From Nitrospira sp. (GTDB lineage: Bacteria > Nitrospirota > Nitrospiria > Nitrospirales > Nitrospiraceae): DNA of 64,000 nucleotides. Position numbers and translations under genes: made by a program. Under the pieces are notes generated by a model. The model was not told the DNA's origin and did no database searches. It was given only the letters and a program-made list of their open reading frames with translations. The stretch spans positions 216,925 through 280,924 of the forward strand of contig SWDH01000031.1 in the NCBI GenBank assembly GCA_005116945.1, in the 5' to 3' direction. Below are positions 25,884 to 33,216 of the stretch, piece after piece (positions within the stretch are counted from its first letter, which is position 1; every line of letters starts with the position of its first letter).

Positions 25884-26516
25884 ATGCCGATCATTCTGGC
25901 TTCCACCTCTCCGCGCCGGCGCGAGTTACTTGCCTTGCTGGGTATTCCCTTTGACGTCAAAAGCCCAATCTTCGAAGAGCGGCTGGTGGCCGATCGTTTG
26001 GCGGTCGAGCAGGTCCAGTTCTTCGCGCAGGGCAAGGCTCAGTCGGTCGCGAGTAAAGACCCTGAGGCGATCGTCCTGGGGAGTGACACAGTGATTGAGT
26101 TAGATCACGACGTGATCGGGAAGCCGGTCGATCTGGCGGATGCTCGTGCGATGCTCCGGCGCTTGGCTGGCCGCGACCATCATGTGCATACGGCGGTCGC
26201 AGTCGTCTGTTCAGCTCGCGTAATCGATATGGTCGCATTATCTACGACCGTTGTTCGAATGAAGCCGTTTGATGAACTGGCGCATGAACGGTATCTGGCG
26301 ACAGGGGAAAGTCTCGGCAAGGCCGGCGCCTATTCGATTCAAGGAGAGGGCGGTGGCTTGATCGATTCCATTGACGGAGATTTCCCGAATGTGGTCGGTC
26401 TGCCGCTCCGCCTGGTCGCGCAGCTATTGATGCAAATCGGTGTGAGCGTGCCGGTTGATCTCGACGAACTCTATGCCATGAAGCCCTACGCCAACTGGGC
26501 ACGCTTCTCAGTGTAA
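25884..26516 (+). CDS. maf: Maf-type nucleoside triphosphate pyrophosphatase
   Basis: House-cleaning or septum-inhibition pyrophosphatase. It starts IILASTSPRRRELLALLG (about 3-20), followed by VLGSDTVIELD (catalytic Asp) and GKAGAYSIQGEGGGLIDSI, all family signatures. The ATG immediately follows the dus stop with no gap. Length of 210 residues is normal. Confidence 0.94.
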   Translation: MPIILASTSPRRRELLALLGIPFDVKSPIFEERLVADRLAVEQVQFFAQGKAQSVASKDPEAIVLGSDTVIELDHDVIGKPVDLADARAMLRRLAGRDHHVHTAVAVVCSARVIDMVALSTTVVRMKPFDELAHERYLATGESLGKAGAYSIQGEGGGLIDSIDGDFPNVVGLPLRLVAQLLMQIGVSVPVDLDELYAMKPYANWARFSV

Positions 26517-26585
26517 TTGCAAAGGGGTAGGGAGCTTCCGTACAATGCCGCCTCATCAGTCTCTGCCTTGTATACGGAGGGAGTC

Positions 26586-27257
26586 ATGAGCGTGCGATAC
26601 CTGACATCCTCGGCGCGAGTCGGTGGTGTTGCCATCTGTGCGGTCTTGGGGCTATTGACAGTTGTGGCGCTTCAGCCGGTCTCCGCGATCGAGGTGAAGC
26701 TTTCAGCTGAAGAGGCGCAGAAGGCCTTAGAAAGCGGGAGGGCGCCGATGGAGAAAGCCAACACTCCGGAGGACGTCAGGAAGGTCCTCCAGCAAGCCTC
26801 GCTGGTCACGCGCGTGGGAGCTGACCCAGAGAAAGATCCCTGCGGAGCCAGTGCGATCCTCCGGACCAAACGCTATCGACTTGAAGCCTTTGGCCGACAA
26901 GAGGCGGCGGAGTCTAAGAAGCGAAAAATGGATGTGCGCATGCCCGAGGAGTTCATCAAGAAAGTCGTAGACATGCCCAACATGGAGATCGAGGTTCAGC
27001 TCTGTGGCGACGATGAATATTTTGCAGAAGGCGCCGTAATCGAATTGCAACAAGGCTCCAAGAGGATCAAGCCCATCGATATTGGAAAATCCGAACGTGG
27101 CCGAAAGAATGAGGGAGCCGGACCAATCTATCGATCACGCTTTACCGCGCTCTTTGCCTATGAAACATTCGATCCCACGGCCGCCTCAGTTTTCGCCGTG
27201 AATCTTCAAGATGGAACTGAGGCAAGAATCATTGCCGATTTCTCCAAAGTAAGGTAG
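26586..27257 (+). CDS. Secreted protein of unknown function
   Basis: The start is at ATG 26586, preceded by a strong GGAGGGAG. The N-terminus has a basic stretch and a hydrophobic core (VGGVAICAVLGLLTVVAL), followed by VSAIE, a likely signal-peptidase I site. The mature protein (about 195 residues) is charged, with two cysteines (DPCGA, LCGDDEY) that could form a disulfide. Sequences such as FTALFAYETFDPTAASVFAV suggest a beta-rich domain. I do not recognise the family. It lies downstream of maf and may be independently transcribed. Confidence 0.75.
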   Translation: MSVRYLTSSARVGGVAICAVLGLLTVVALQPVSAIEVKLSAEEAQKALESGRAPMEKANTPEDVRKVLQQASLVTRVGADPEKDPCGASAILRTKRYRLEAFGRQEAAESKKRKMDVRMPEEFIKKVVDMPNMEIEVQLCGDDEYFAEGAVIELQQGSKRIKPIDIGKSERGRKNEGAGPIYRSRFTALFAYETFDPTAASVFAVNLQDGTEARIIADFSKVR

Positions 27258-27586
27258 GCGTTCTTCTTCGATTTCATCCCCGCCGCCCACTCTACTGTGC
27301 GACTGGACCTCAAGCCGTGGCTGCGGCTATTCCTGCCGGATGATGTGGTCTCACCTTTGCAGATCCCTGCATTTGAACCGGCAGAAACGTCATAAATAAA
27401 GCGAATAGTGGGGCGTTCTTCCCCAAGCGGTGAATGTGTCTGTAGCCTTTCGCGCCAGAGCAATCTTGACCCTTTATTGAGCAAAGGACTAGTTTCATGC
27501 GCTGGACCATCACAGGTAAGAGCAAATGCTCCTGACTCTGCAGGAAATTCAATGGCTCACATGTTTTAGGCAATGAGGTTAAATGA
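27258..27586. other. Intergenic stretch after the secreted protein
   Basis: About 330 bp without a supported gene on either strand. No repeat copy except at its right edge, where the palindromic element begins. Confidence 0.6.
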
Positions 27587-27713
27587 GCAGGATGCTCAAA
27601 CAGTTCGTCCAGCAAGGCCGCAGCGAGTGAAGAGCCGAGGGCGTACCCTCTGAGGTACGTTGAGGATCTGCACGATGCGAGAACGAAGCTGGCGGACTGT
27701 TTCAGCATTCTGC
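27587..27713. repeat. Dispersed palindromic element, copy E (short type)
   Basis: Best-preserved short copy, 127 bp. Left end GCAGGATGCTCAAACAGTTC and right end, reverse-complemented, GCAGAATGCTGAAACAGTCC match almost base for base over 26 bp. The core contains CAAGGCCGCAGCGAGTGAAG, GTACCCTCTGAGGTAC and GATGCGAGAACGAAGC. It precedes the next gene's start by 15 bp, so the right arm includes part of that leader. Confidence 0.88.
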
Positions 27714-27728
27714 CGAAAGGGAGTCAGT

Positions 27729-29108
27729 ATGACCGAAGACTGGGGCGCGATTCTTGTCGTCGATGACGATGCGGAAATGCGGGCGCTTGTCCACGATGTG
27801 CTCAAGGATCGCGGACATCAGGTCGCGACCGCAGGAGGTGGGGAAGAGGCCTTGAAGCTGTTGGCCGAGCAAGACTATGCCGTCGTGGTGACGGATTTGC
27901 GGATGAAAGGGATGCAGGGGACGGAGTTGCTGACGGAGATCCAGCGCCTCTATCCGGACATCGGCGTCATCCTCATGACCGCCTTTGGGTCGGTCGATAC
28001 GGCGGTTGAGGCCATGAAACGGGGCGCCAGCGACTACTTGACCAAGCCGATGAAAAACGACGAGTTGACTCGCGTCGTCGAGCGTGTGATCCGTGAAACA
28101 TCGTTACGGCGTGAGGTGAGCAGGCTCCGGCGCGAGGTCCACAAGGAGTACAGTTTTCATCAGATCATCGGCAAGAGCAAACCGATGCAGGAGATCTTCG
28201 ATCTGATCCGGCGTGTCGCCGACAGTCCGACGAATCTATTGATCACCGGCGAGAGCGGAACTGGCAAGGAGTTAGTGGCCAAGGCGATTCACTATAATAG
28301 CGATCGCAAAGATGCGCCGTTTATTCCCGTCAACTGTGCCGCCATTCCGGAACAGCTGCTCGAAAGCGAACTGTTTGGCCATATGCGAGGCGCCTTCACG
28401 GACGCGAAGGCGGACAAGCGGGGCCTTTTTGAAGAGGCCCAGAAGGGCACGCTGTTCCTCGATGAAATTAGCGAACTCCCGCTGATGCTGCAGGCAAAAA
28501 TCTTGCGCGCGATCCAGGAGAAAGAGATCCGGCGGGTGGGCGCCAACAGACCGATCGCCGTCGACGTGCGCATCATTGCGGCGACGAACCTCAACCTGAC
28601 GGAAGAGGTCAAGGCGAAGCGCTTCCGAGAGGATTTGTATTACCGGCTCAACGTGATCGAACTGCGCCTGCCCCCCTTGCGTGAGCGCCGCGAGGATATC
28701 CCTCTGCTCGTGGACGCGTTCATGAAGAAGTGTGCAGCCTCTCGCGGGAAACAGATACAGGGGGTGAGCGAATCCGCACTGGCGATGCTGGTGGATTACG
28801 CCTGGCCTGGTAACGTGCGGGAATTGGAAAATGTGATCGAGCGAGCCGTCACGCTCAGCCGAAGCGAAAAGATCGTTTCTGACGATCTTCCGTCGACGAT
28901 TCAGGGAGCCCGTGGCGATCGCCGCGTGCTCGACGATGCAGCTGAACGGACTCTGCCGCTGGATGAAGTGGAAAAAGAATATATCCTCAAAATCCTCGAA
29001 AAGACCGGCGGCAACAAATACCAGGCCGCTCACGCCCTTGGTATCGACCGTAAAACGCTGTATCGTAAGCTCGCTGAGATCGAAGGCAAACCTCATCCAG
29101 AGGAATGA
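27729..29108 (+). CDS. NtrC-family sigma-54 response regulator
   Basis: Receiver (about 1-120; acidic pair in LVVDDDAEM, acceptor Asp in VVVTDLRM, Lys in YLTKPM) then an AAA+ sigma-54 activator domain (about 145-380; Walker A GESGTGKELV, Walker B-type GTLFLDEI) and a Fis-type helix-turn-helix (KYQAAHALGIDRKTLYRKL). The sigma-54 contact loop reads GAFTDA rather than GAFTGA. The start is at ATG 27729 with AAGGGAG upstream; an earlier in-frame ATG is inside the palindrome. The PAS kinase at 29273 is probably its partner. Confidence 0.93.
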   Translation: MTEDWGAILVVDDDAEMRALVHDVLKDRGHQVATAGGGEEALKLLAEQDYAVVVTDLRMKGMQGTELLTEIQRLYPDIGVILMTAFGSVDTAVEAMKRGASDYLTKPMKNDELTRVVERVIRETSLRREVSRLRREVHKEYSFHQIIGKSKPMQEIFDLIRRVADSPTNLLITGESGTGKELVAKAIHYNSDRKDAPFIPVNCAAIPEQLLESELFGHMRGAFTDAKADKRGLFEEAQKGTLFLDEISELPLMLQAKILRAIQEKEIRRVGANRPIAVDVRIIAATNLNLTEEVKAKRFREDLYYRLNVIELRLPPLRERREDIPLLVDAFMKKCAASRGKQIQGVSESALAMLVDYAWPGNVRELENVIERAVTLSRSEKIVSDDLPSTIQGARGDRRVLDDAAERTLPLDEVEKEYILKILEKTGGNKYQAAHALGIDRKTLYRKLAEIEGKPHPEE

Positions 29109-29272
29109 CCGCTTCGTTCCGATCATCGAACTGGATCGTGGTCGCGCAATCCCGCTTCATGGAGGGATCGATCGCATGAAGGCTGTCGACAGTTTCGCGA
29201 TAGATGTCGCTTTCTGGGCAGGAGTGCCTGAGGGTTCGATCCATTACAAGCCCGTGCAGGAAGGACTCGTCA

Positions 29273-31090
29273 GTGCAGAAACACTTTGAAGATATTTTCG
29301 AAGCCTCAGTGGACGCGATGGGCTATGCCGCCCCCGATGAGGCCATCCTCCTCGTGAATCGAGCGTTTTCCGAACTGACCGGTTTCTCAAAAGAAGAGTT
29401 GCTCAGGATGAATGCGCGGGACTTGATTCCCGAACAGCACAGAGAGCAGCGAGATCGCGTTGTGGCTCAAGTCATCCAGACCGGCAAGCCGGTCGAATAT
29501 GAAATCAACTACCTCCGGAAGAATGGCTCACAGGTTCCCGTGTCCATCACTCTGTTTGCGGTGAAGGGGGATGACGGGAAGCCGACCGGTCTTGCGGCGA
29601 TTGTACGCAATCTCACCGAGCGCAAGCGGGCTGGGGAGCAATTCCGTCTAGTGGTCGAAGCGTCGCCGAGCGGGATGCTGATGGTGGATGAGGATGGTAC
29701 CATCCTCTTGGTGAACCGGCAGATTGAGCAGCTGTTCGGCTATGAACGGGCTGAATTGATCGGGCAGTCTGTGGAAATGCTTGTGCCGCAACGTATGCGC
29801 TCGCATCATGCCGGTGATCGGGCCAAATTCTTTGCCCATTCCGAGTCACGCGCCATGGGAAAAGGGCGCGATCTCTATGGTGCGAAAAAAGATGGACAGG
29901 AGTTTCCATTGGAGATCGGTCTCAATCCAATCCGGACGCCGGATGGCATGAAAGTCTTGGCGTCGGTTGTGGACATCAGTGCGCGAAAACGGGCAGAACA
30001 GGCGCTTCAGAAAGAGCGGGATTTCATCGATGCGGTGCTGGAGACCGCCGGGGCGCTCGTGGTCGTGCTGGATCGGGAGGGACGGATTCTGCGATTCAAT
30101 CGCGCCTGTGAACAGACAACCGGCTACTCCTCTGAAGAAGTAATGGGCCGACATGTGTGGGACCTGTTCATTATTCCCGATGAGGTCGCCGGTGTGAAAG
30201 CGGTGTTCGAGCGCCTTCGGGGCGGCGAGCCGCGCAGCGACTATGAAAATTACTGGAGGGGAAAGGACGGGTTTCTAAGACGGATTTCTTGGTCGAACAC
30301 GGTCATCGCAGACTCCAGCGGCAAGGTCGACTATGTCGTCTCATCCGGCCTCGATATCACCGATTTCCAATCCATCCAGGAACAGCTTCGTAGGACGGAG
30401 CGGATTGCGGAACTTGGCACGCTGGCTTCCGGCATGGCGCACGAAATCGGCACGCCGATGAACGTCATCCTTGGACGCGCAGAATATCTGCTTCAACGCA
30501 CAGCCGATGAAGGGATGAAGAAGGGCCTTGCCACGATCATCACGCAGATCGAGCGGATCACCAAGGTGATGAACCAGCTCCTCGTCTTTGCCAGGCGGAA
30601 GCAGCCGGATCGGCAGGTTGTCGATCTCGGTGAAATCGTGGAGGATAGCCTGGAGATGTTCCAGGAACGGCTGACTCACAACCGCATCACGGTGGAAAAG
30701 GCGATCGAGGCGAATGTGCCGTCTATCCATGCAGACCGAGACCAGCTTGTTCAGGTGCTCATCAATCTGGTGACGAACAGCCTCCATGCCATGCCGGAGG
30801 GGGGGCGGCTCAGGCTGAGCCTCGATCGCGAGAATAGTCATCTGCTCCTGGGCCTGTCCGATACCGGTCATGGGATGCCTGAAGAAGTCCGCTCGAAGAT
30901 ATTCGACCCATTTTTCACGACGAAAGATTTCGGGAAGGGAACCGGTCTCGGCCTCACGGTCGTGAAGGGCATCATCGAGGAACATGGCGGGACCATTGCT
31001 GTGGAGAGTGTTGTCGACAAGGGGACAACATTTTTGATCCGGCTTCCCATTGAAGAAGCTCAAGCCGCAAGCGTGAAGCGTGAAACGTGA
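29273..31090 (+). CDS. PAS-domain sensor histidine kinase
   Basis: A cytosolic kinase of about 605 residues. Three PAS/PAC units span about 5-365 (ends ...NLTERK, ...DISARK, ...DITDFQ). The H-box GTLASGMAHEIGTPMNVIL contains the acceptor His, and the ATPase domain follows with NLVTNSLHAMPEGG, LSDTGHGM and KDFGKGTGLGL. GTG at 29273 with AAGGA 7 bp upstream fits the first PAS domain; a farther in-frame ATG at 29204 adds a non-family leader. The gene ends in ...SVKRET-stop, residues encoded by three tandem heptads (31073-31093) that also supply the TGA. It pairs with the upstream sigma-54 regulator; 29109-29272 holds no clear gene. Confidence 0.9.
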   Translation: MQKHFEDIFEASVDAMGYAAPDEAILLVNRAFSELTGFSKEELLRMNARDLIPEQHREQRDRVVAQVIQTGKPVEYEINYLRKNGSQVPVSITLFAVKGDDGKPTGLAAIVRNLTERKRAGEQFRLVVEASPSGMLMVDEDGTILLVNRQIEQLFGYERAELIGQSVEMLVPQRMRSHHAGDRAKFFAHSESRAMGKGRDLYGAKKDGQEFPLEIGLNPIRTPDGMKVLASVVDISARKRAEQALQKERDFIDAVLETAGALVVVLDREGRILRFNRACEQTTGYSSEEVMGRHVWDLFIIPDEVAGVKAVFERLRGGEPRSDYENYWRGKDGFLRRISWSNTVIADSSGKVDYVVSSGLDITDFQSIQEQLRRTERIAELGTLASGMAHEIGTPMNVILGRAEYLLQRTADEGMKKGLATIITQIERITKVMNQLLVFARRKQPDRQVVDLGEIVEDSLEMFQERLTHNRITVEKAIEANVPSIHADRDQLVQVLINLVTNSLHAMPEGGRLRLSLDRENSHLLLGLSDTGHGMPEEVRSKIFDPFFTTKDFGKGTGLGLTVVKGIIEEHGGTIAVESVVDKGTTFLIRLPIEEAQAASVKRET

Positions 31091-31174
31091 AGCGTGGAAC
31101 CAGTTGGTTGCTCTGGAGATTCAAGCGTTTCAAGTTTTCGGAGGCTGTTTCCTGAAACCTGAAATTAGAAACTA
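31073..31174. repeat. Heptad arrays (GTGAARC and GAAACNN)
   Basis: Three tandem GTGAARC units at 31073-31093 include the stop codon of the preceding kinase gene. Downstream, 31150-31172 reads GAAACCT-GAAATTA-GAAACTA, another 7-bp period, opposite to TTTCAAG-TTTTCGG-type units around 31130. The whole region can fold as a weak hairpin. Confidence 0.6.
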
Positions 31175-31506
31175 GCAGTCTGTTGACAAACTAGCTGATG
31201 ACATCGGATATGACATCATGTCTGCGATCACTGACGGAAGCTGCGGGGCCTGCAGGCTGTTCAGAAAGGCTGGACTTCTCACCCGCCCAACCCCGGCGTG
31301 CCGAGACACGCCGTTCCGCAGGCAAGGCCGTAGCGAGCGAAGAGGCGAGGAGGTACGCACCGCACTTCGTGTAGCCGTTCGCCTTTGCAATGAATCTTGG
31401 CGAACGGATGAGCCCCTTCAGTAATTCGAATATCCGAGGGGTGCCCCTCACGTTGAGTCTCTGAGCGACGCGAGAACGCCGCTGGCGGGCTTTGTCAACA
31501 GCCTGC
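31175..31506. repeat. Dispersed palindromic element, copy F (compound, long type)
   Basis: About 332 bp. Outer ends are GCAGTCTGTTGACAAA (preceded by TAG) and TTTGTCAACAGCCTGC (followed by TAG). A second left end (GCAGGCTGTTCAGAAAGGC) lies inside at about 31251, so one copy seems inserted in another. The CCGTTCGCC...GGCGAACGG hairpin is present, and 31338-31485 is nearly identical to copy C. No supported gene overlaps it. Confidence 0.8.
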
Positions 31507-31549
31507 TAGCAATTCCAGTTGGGGCAATACATAACCGGTCTTGCTTCGC

Positions 31550-31849
31550 CTACCCCTGCCGCTTGAGCCAGCGGTCGCTGTCTTTCTTGTGGAAGACGCT
31601 GAGGATGACAACGAGCTGGAGGGTGACTCGATAGGACACTCGATAATCGCCGACTCTTAGGCGATAGAGCGGCGGGGAGAATCCGATCAGCCGCTTGACC
31701 CTGGTCTAAATCTCCCGAACCGGTTCCGTGCTAAGGTGGGCGCGAATTTCTTTAAGAATGAGGCGGGCAATGGCACCGGGGAGCTTCGCAAGATCATGCT
31801 CGGCGTGAGGAGAGACCTCGCTCGATAGAGAAGCGACGCGAGTCTGCAC
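31550..31849 (-). pseudogene. RelE/ParE-family toxin, interrupted by an in-frame stop
   Basis: Read from GTG at 31849, the frame gives HAEHDLAKLPGAIARLILKE, then after one in-frame TAG (31706-31708, codon 48) VKRLIGFSPPLYRLRVGDYR and SYRV...LSVFHKK. This is the usual order of RelE/ParE toxins (HPRAEKDLxKLP, then YRLRVGDYRVxY). Without the stop the product would be about 99 residues, the normal toxin length. The start abuts the frame-restored antitoxin stop. It is therefore a nonsense-broken gene unless the stop is a sequencing error. Confidence 0.75.
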
Positions 31850-32105
31850 TCATTCAGAAAACCGCTTGAGCACCTTCTCCAGCGGACGTCCTCCACGAGT
31901 ACCATACGCCCCCCCAGCGCTTTTCAATGATTTTGCGAAACTTGGGGTCGTGTTCGACGACATAGTCTTTGAGGTCGTCCTCTCCCAGATAGTGGAGGAC
32001 CGCTGTGGGCCGTCCGTTCCTGGTGATGATCATATCCTCTCGCTCTGCTTTCTTGAGGTAGTCCGATAACTTGAGCTTGACGTCTTTGACACTTGCCAGT
32101 TTCAT
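31850..32105 (-). pseudogene. Phd/YefM-type antitoxin with a 3' frameshift in a G7 tract
   Basis: ATG at 32105 follows a GGAGGG site. The first 60 or so codons are a normal Phd/YefM antitoxin (KLASVKDVKLKLSDYLKKAE, then MIITRNGRPTAVLH). At a run of seven C on the plus strand (31909-31915) the frame is lost: the present frame ends at 31854 with an unlikely WYSWRTSAGEG tail. Removing one base restores RWGAYGTRGGRPLEKVLK..., a typical antitoxin end, with a TGA touching the toxin GTG. Confidence 0.72.
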
Positions 32106-32205
32106 GGCCAAGTACCCTCCAAATGGTAGCCACCATTATAGCTACGCTGGTAGCGGAGAACAAACCGGTGTCGCTGAACCAAGACGTGTCCACTCTGAGT
32201 CGCAT

Positions 32206-32350
32206 GGGTTGAGTCAGATGGGGAAACCATATGTCCGGTTCGATGAGCGGATGTGGGGAACCTCCTGACCTCTGTGGTTGGCGGTAGATATGCGCGCATC
32301 GGCACCATCGTGAGCGGCTCCGGGCTAACGCCCACGTACGGCTCTACTGA
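32206..32350 (+). other. Group II intron-like domain V hairpins (remnant)
   Basis: Two hairpins resemble intron domain V. At 32211-32241, GAGTC...GGTTC flank ATGG-GGAAA-CCAT. At 32312-32344, GAGC...GCTC contains GGGC-TAAC-GCCC and ends ACGTACGGCTC, a phrase common to bacterial group II intron 3' ends. The catalytic AGC is altered in the first one. No reverse transcriptase is present here. A perfect CTGTCGCA/TGCGACAG hairpin follows at about 32361. Tentative. Confidence 0.35.
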
Positions 32351-32399
32351 GCGCCTCTGTCGCAATCTGCGACAGGAGGAGGTTGTCATCTGTTGCAAT

Positions 32400-32573
32400 T
32401 CTCATCAGACTTTAGGGTAGTAGCACTCACTGCTCTGATCTTTTCCAAAGAAATCTCCTGCAAGTTTGCTCAGTTCTGGAGTCCAGCGCTTCCCACCAGC
32501 AAGGGGGTTGGTTTGCACGGGTTGTGCATGATGTCCCACAGTAGGTTGCTCAAATAGGCCGTTCGCTTCGTCC
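32400..32573. other. Intergenic stretch before the receiver gene
   Basis: Nothing recognisable on either strand; it separates the intron-like remnant from the heptad region. Confidence 0.5.
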
Positions 32574-32716
32574 GTTGTTCGTGAAGCGTATTTCGTTGGG
32601 GCGTTTCAAGTTCCACGTTTCTAGTTTCTAGTTTCAAGTTTTCAGACGTTGTTTCCTGACAACATGAAACCTGAAACAAGAAACCAGCAACTCCACTCCC
32701 GAACGACGCTTCACGG
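32574..32716. repeat. Inverted heptad repeat region
   Basis: Begins with GTGAAGC and ends with its complement GCTTCAC. Inside, GTTTCAA-GTTCCAC-GTTTCTA-GTTTCTA-GTTTCAA on the left faces TGAAACC-TGAAACA-AGAAACC on the right, all in 7-bp register. The structure is a long imperfect hairpin, similar in plan to the one at 14514. Confidence 0.65.
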
Positions 32717-32778
32717 GTGTCCGGAGTAAAGAAGGCTGGACGCAGAGGGAGACAAAAGATGGCGCAGGGGGGCGGTAC

Positions 32779-33174
32779 ATGACACAGGATAGGAAGTCTG
32801 CTGTGGTGCTCATTGCCGAAGATGATCGGGAGATGCGAAGCCTCCTTTGCGATGAACTCTATGATCTGGGGCTGTCCATCCGGGAAGCGGCTGATGGGGA
32901 TGAAGCGCTTCGATCGGTGCTCGATACCCGCCCCGCTCTGATTCTCACGGATCTCCGTATGCCGGCAGGTGGTCTGGATTATATTGCCAGGCTCCGGACG
33001 TTCGCTCCGGGCGTGCCGCTGGTGCTGATCACGTCATTTGGAGACCAGCAGACGAAAGCCAATGCCTTGGCGCTCGGCGTCGAAGCCTACTTCGATAAGC
33101 CGGTTCGCATCAGCGAACTGAAAGAAGCCGTGCGACGACTGTTAGGCCCGGCATTGGATGGAGAAATCGACTGA
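32779..33174 (+). CDS. Single-domain response regulator
   Basis: A 131-residue receiver: acidic pair in LIAEDDREM, acceptor Asp in LILTDLRMPAGG, Ser/Thr in VLITSFGD and Lys in YFDKPVR. No output domain. It sits 42 bp before a sigma-54 activator on the same strand, and the pair probably work together, with the receiver as the phospho-input for an activator that lacks its own receiver. Confidence 0.88.
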   Translation: MTQDRKSAVVLIAEDDREMRSLLCDELYDLGLSIREAADGDEALRSVLDTRPALILTDLRMPAGGLDYIARLRTFAPGVPLVLITSFGDQQTKANALALGVEAYFDKPVRISELKEAVRRLLGPALDGEID

Positions 33175-33216
33175 TATCTTGTATGGTAGTGACTCTAAAC
33201 GCATGAGAGGTATGGG

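Noticed and set aside
27310-27805. Short frames inside palindromic copies (for example LASCRSSTYLRG)
   Set aside because: They recur because the repeat recurs (also in copies B, D and F). Codon structure is poor and there is no ribosome-binding site.
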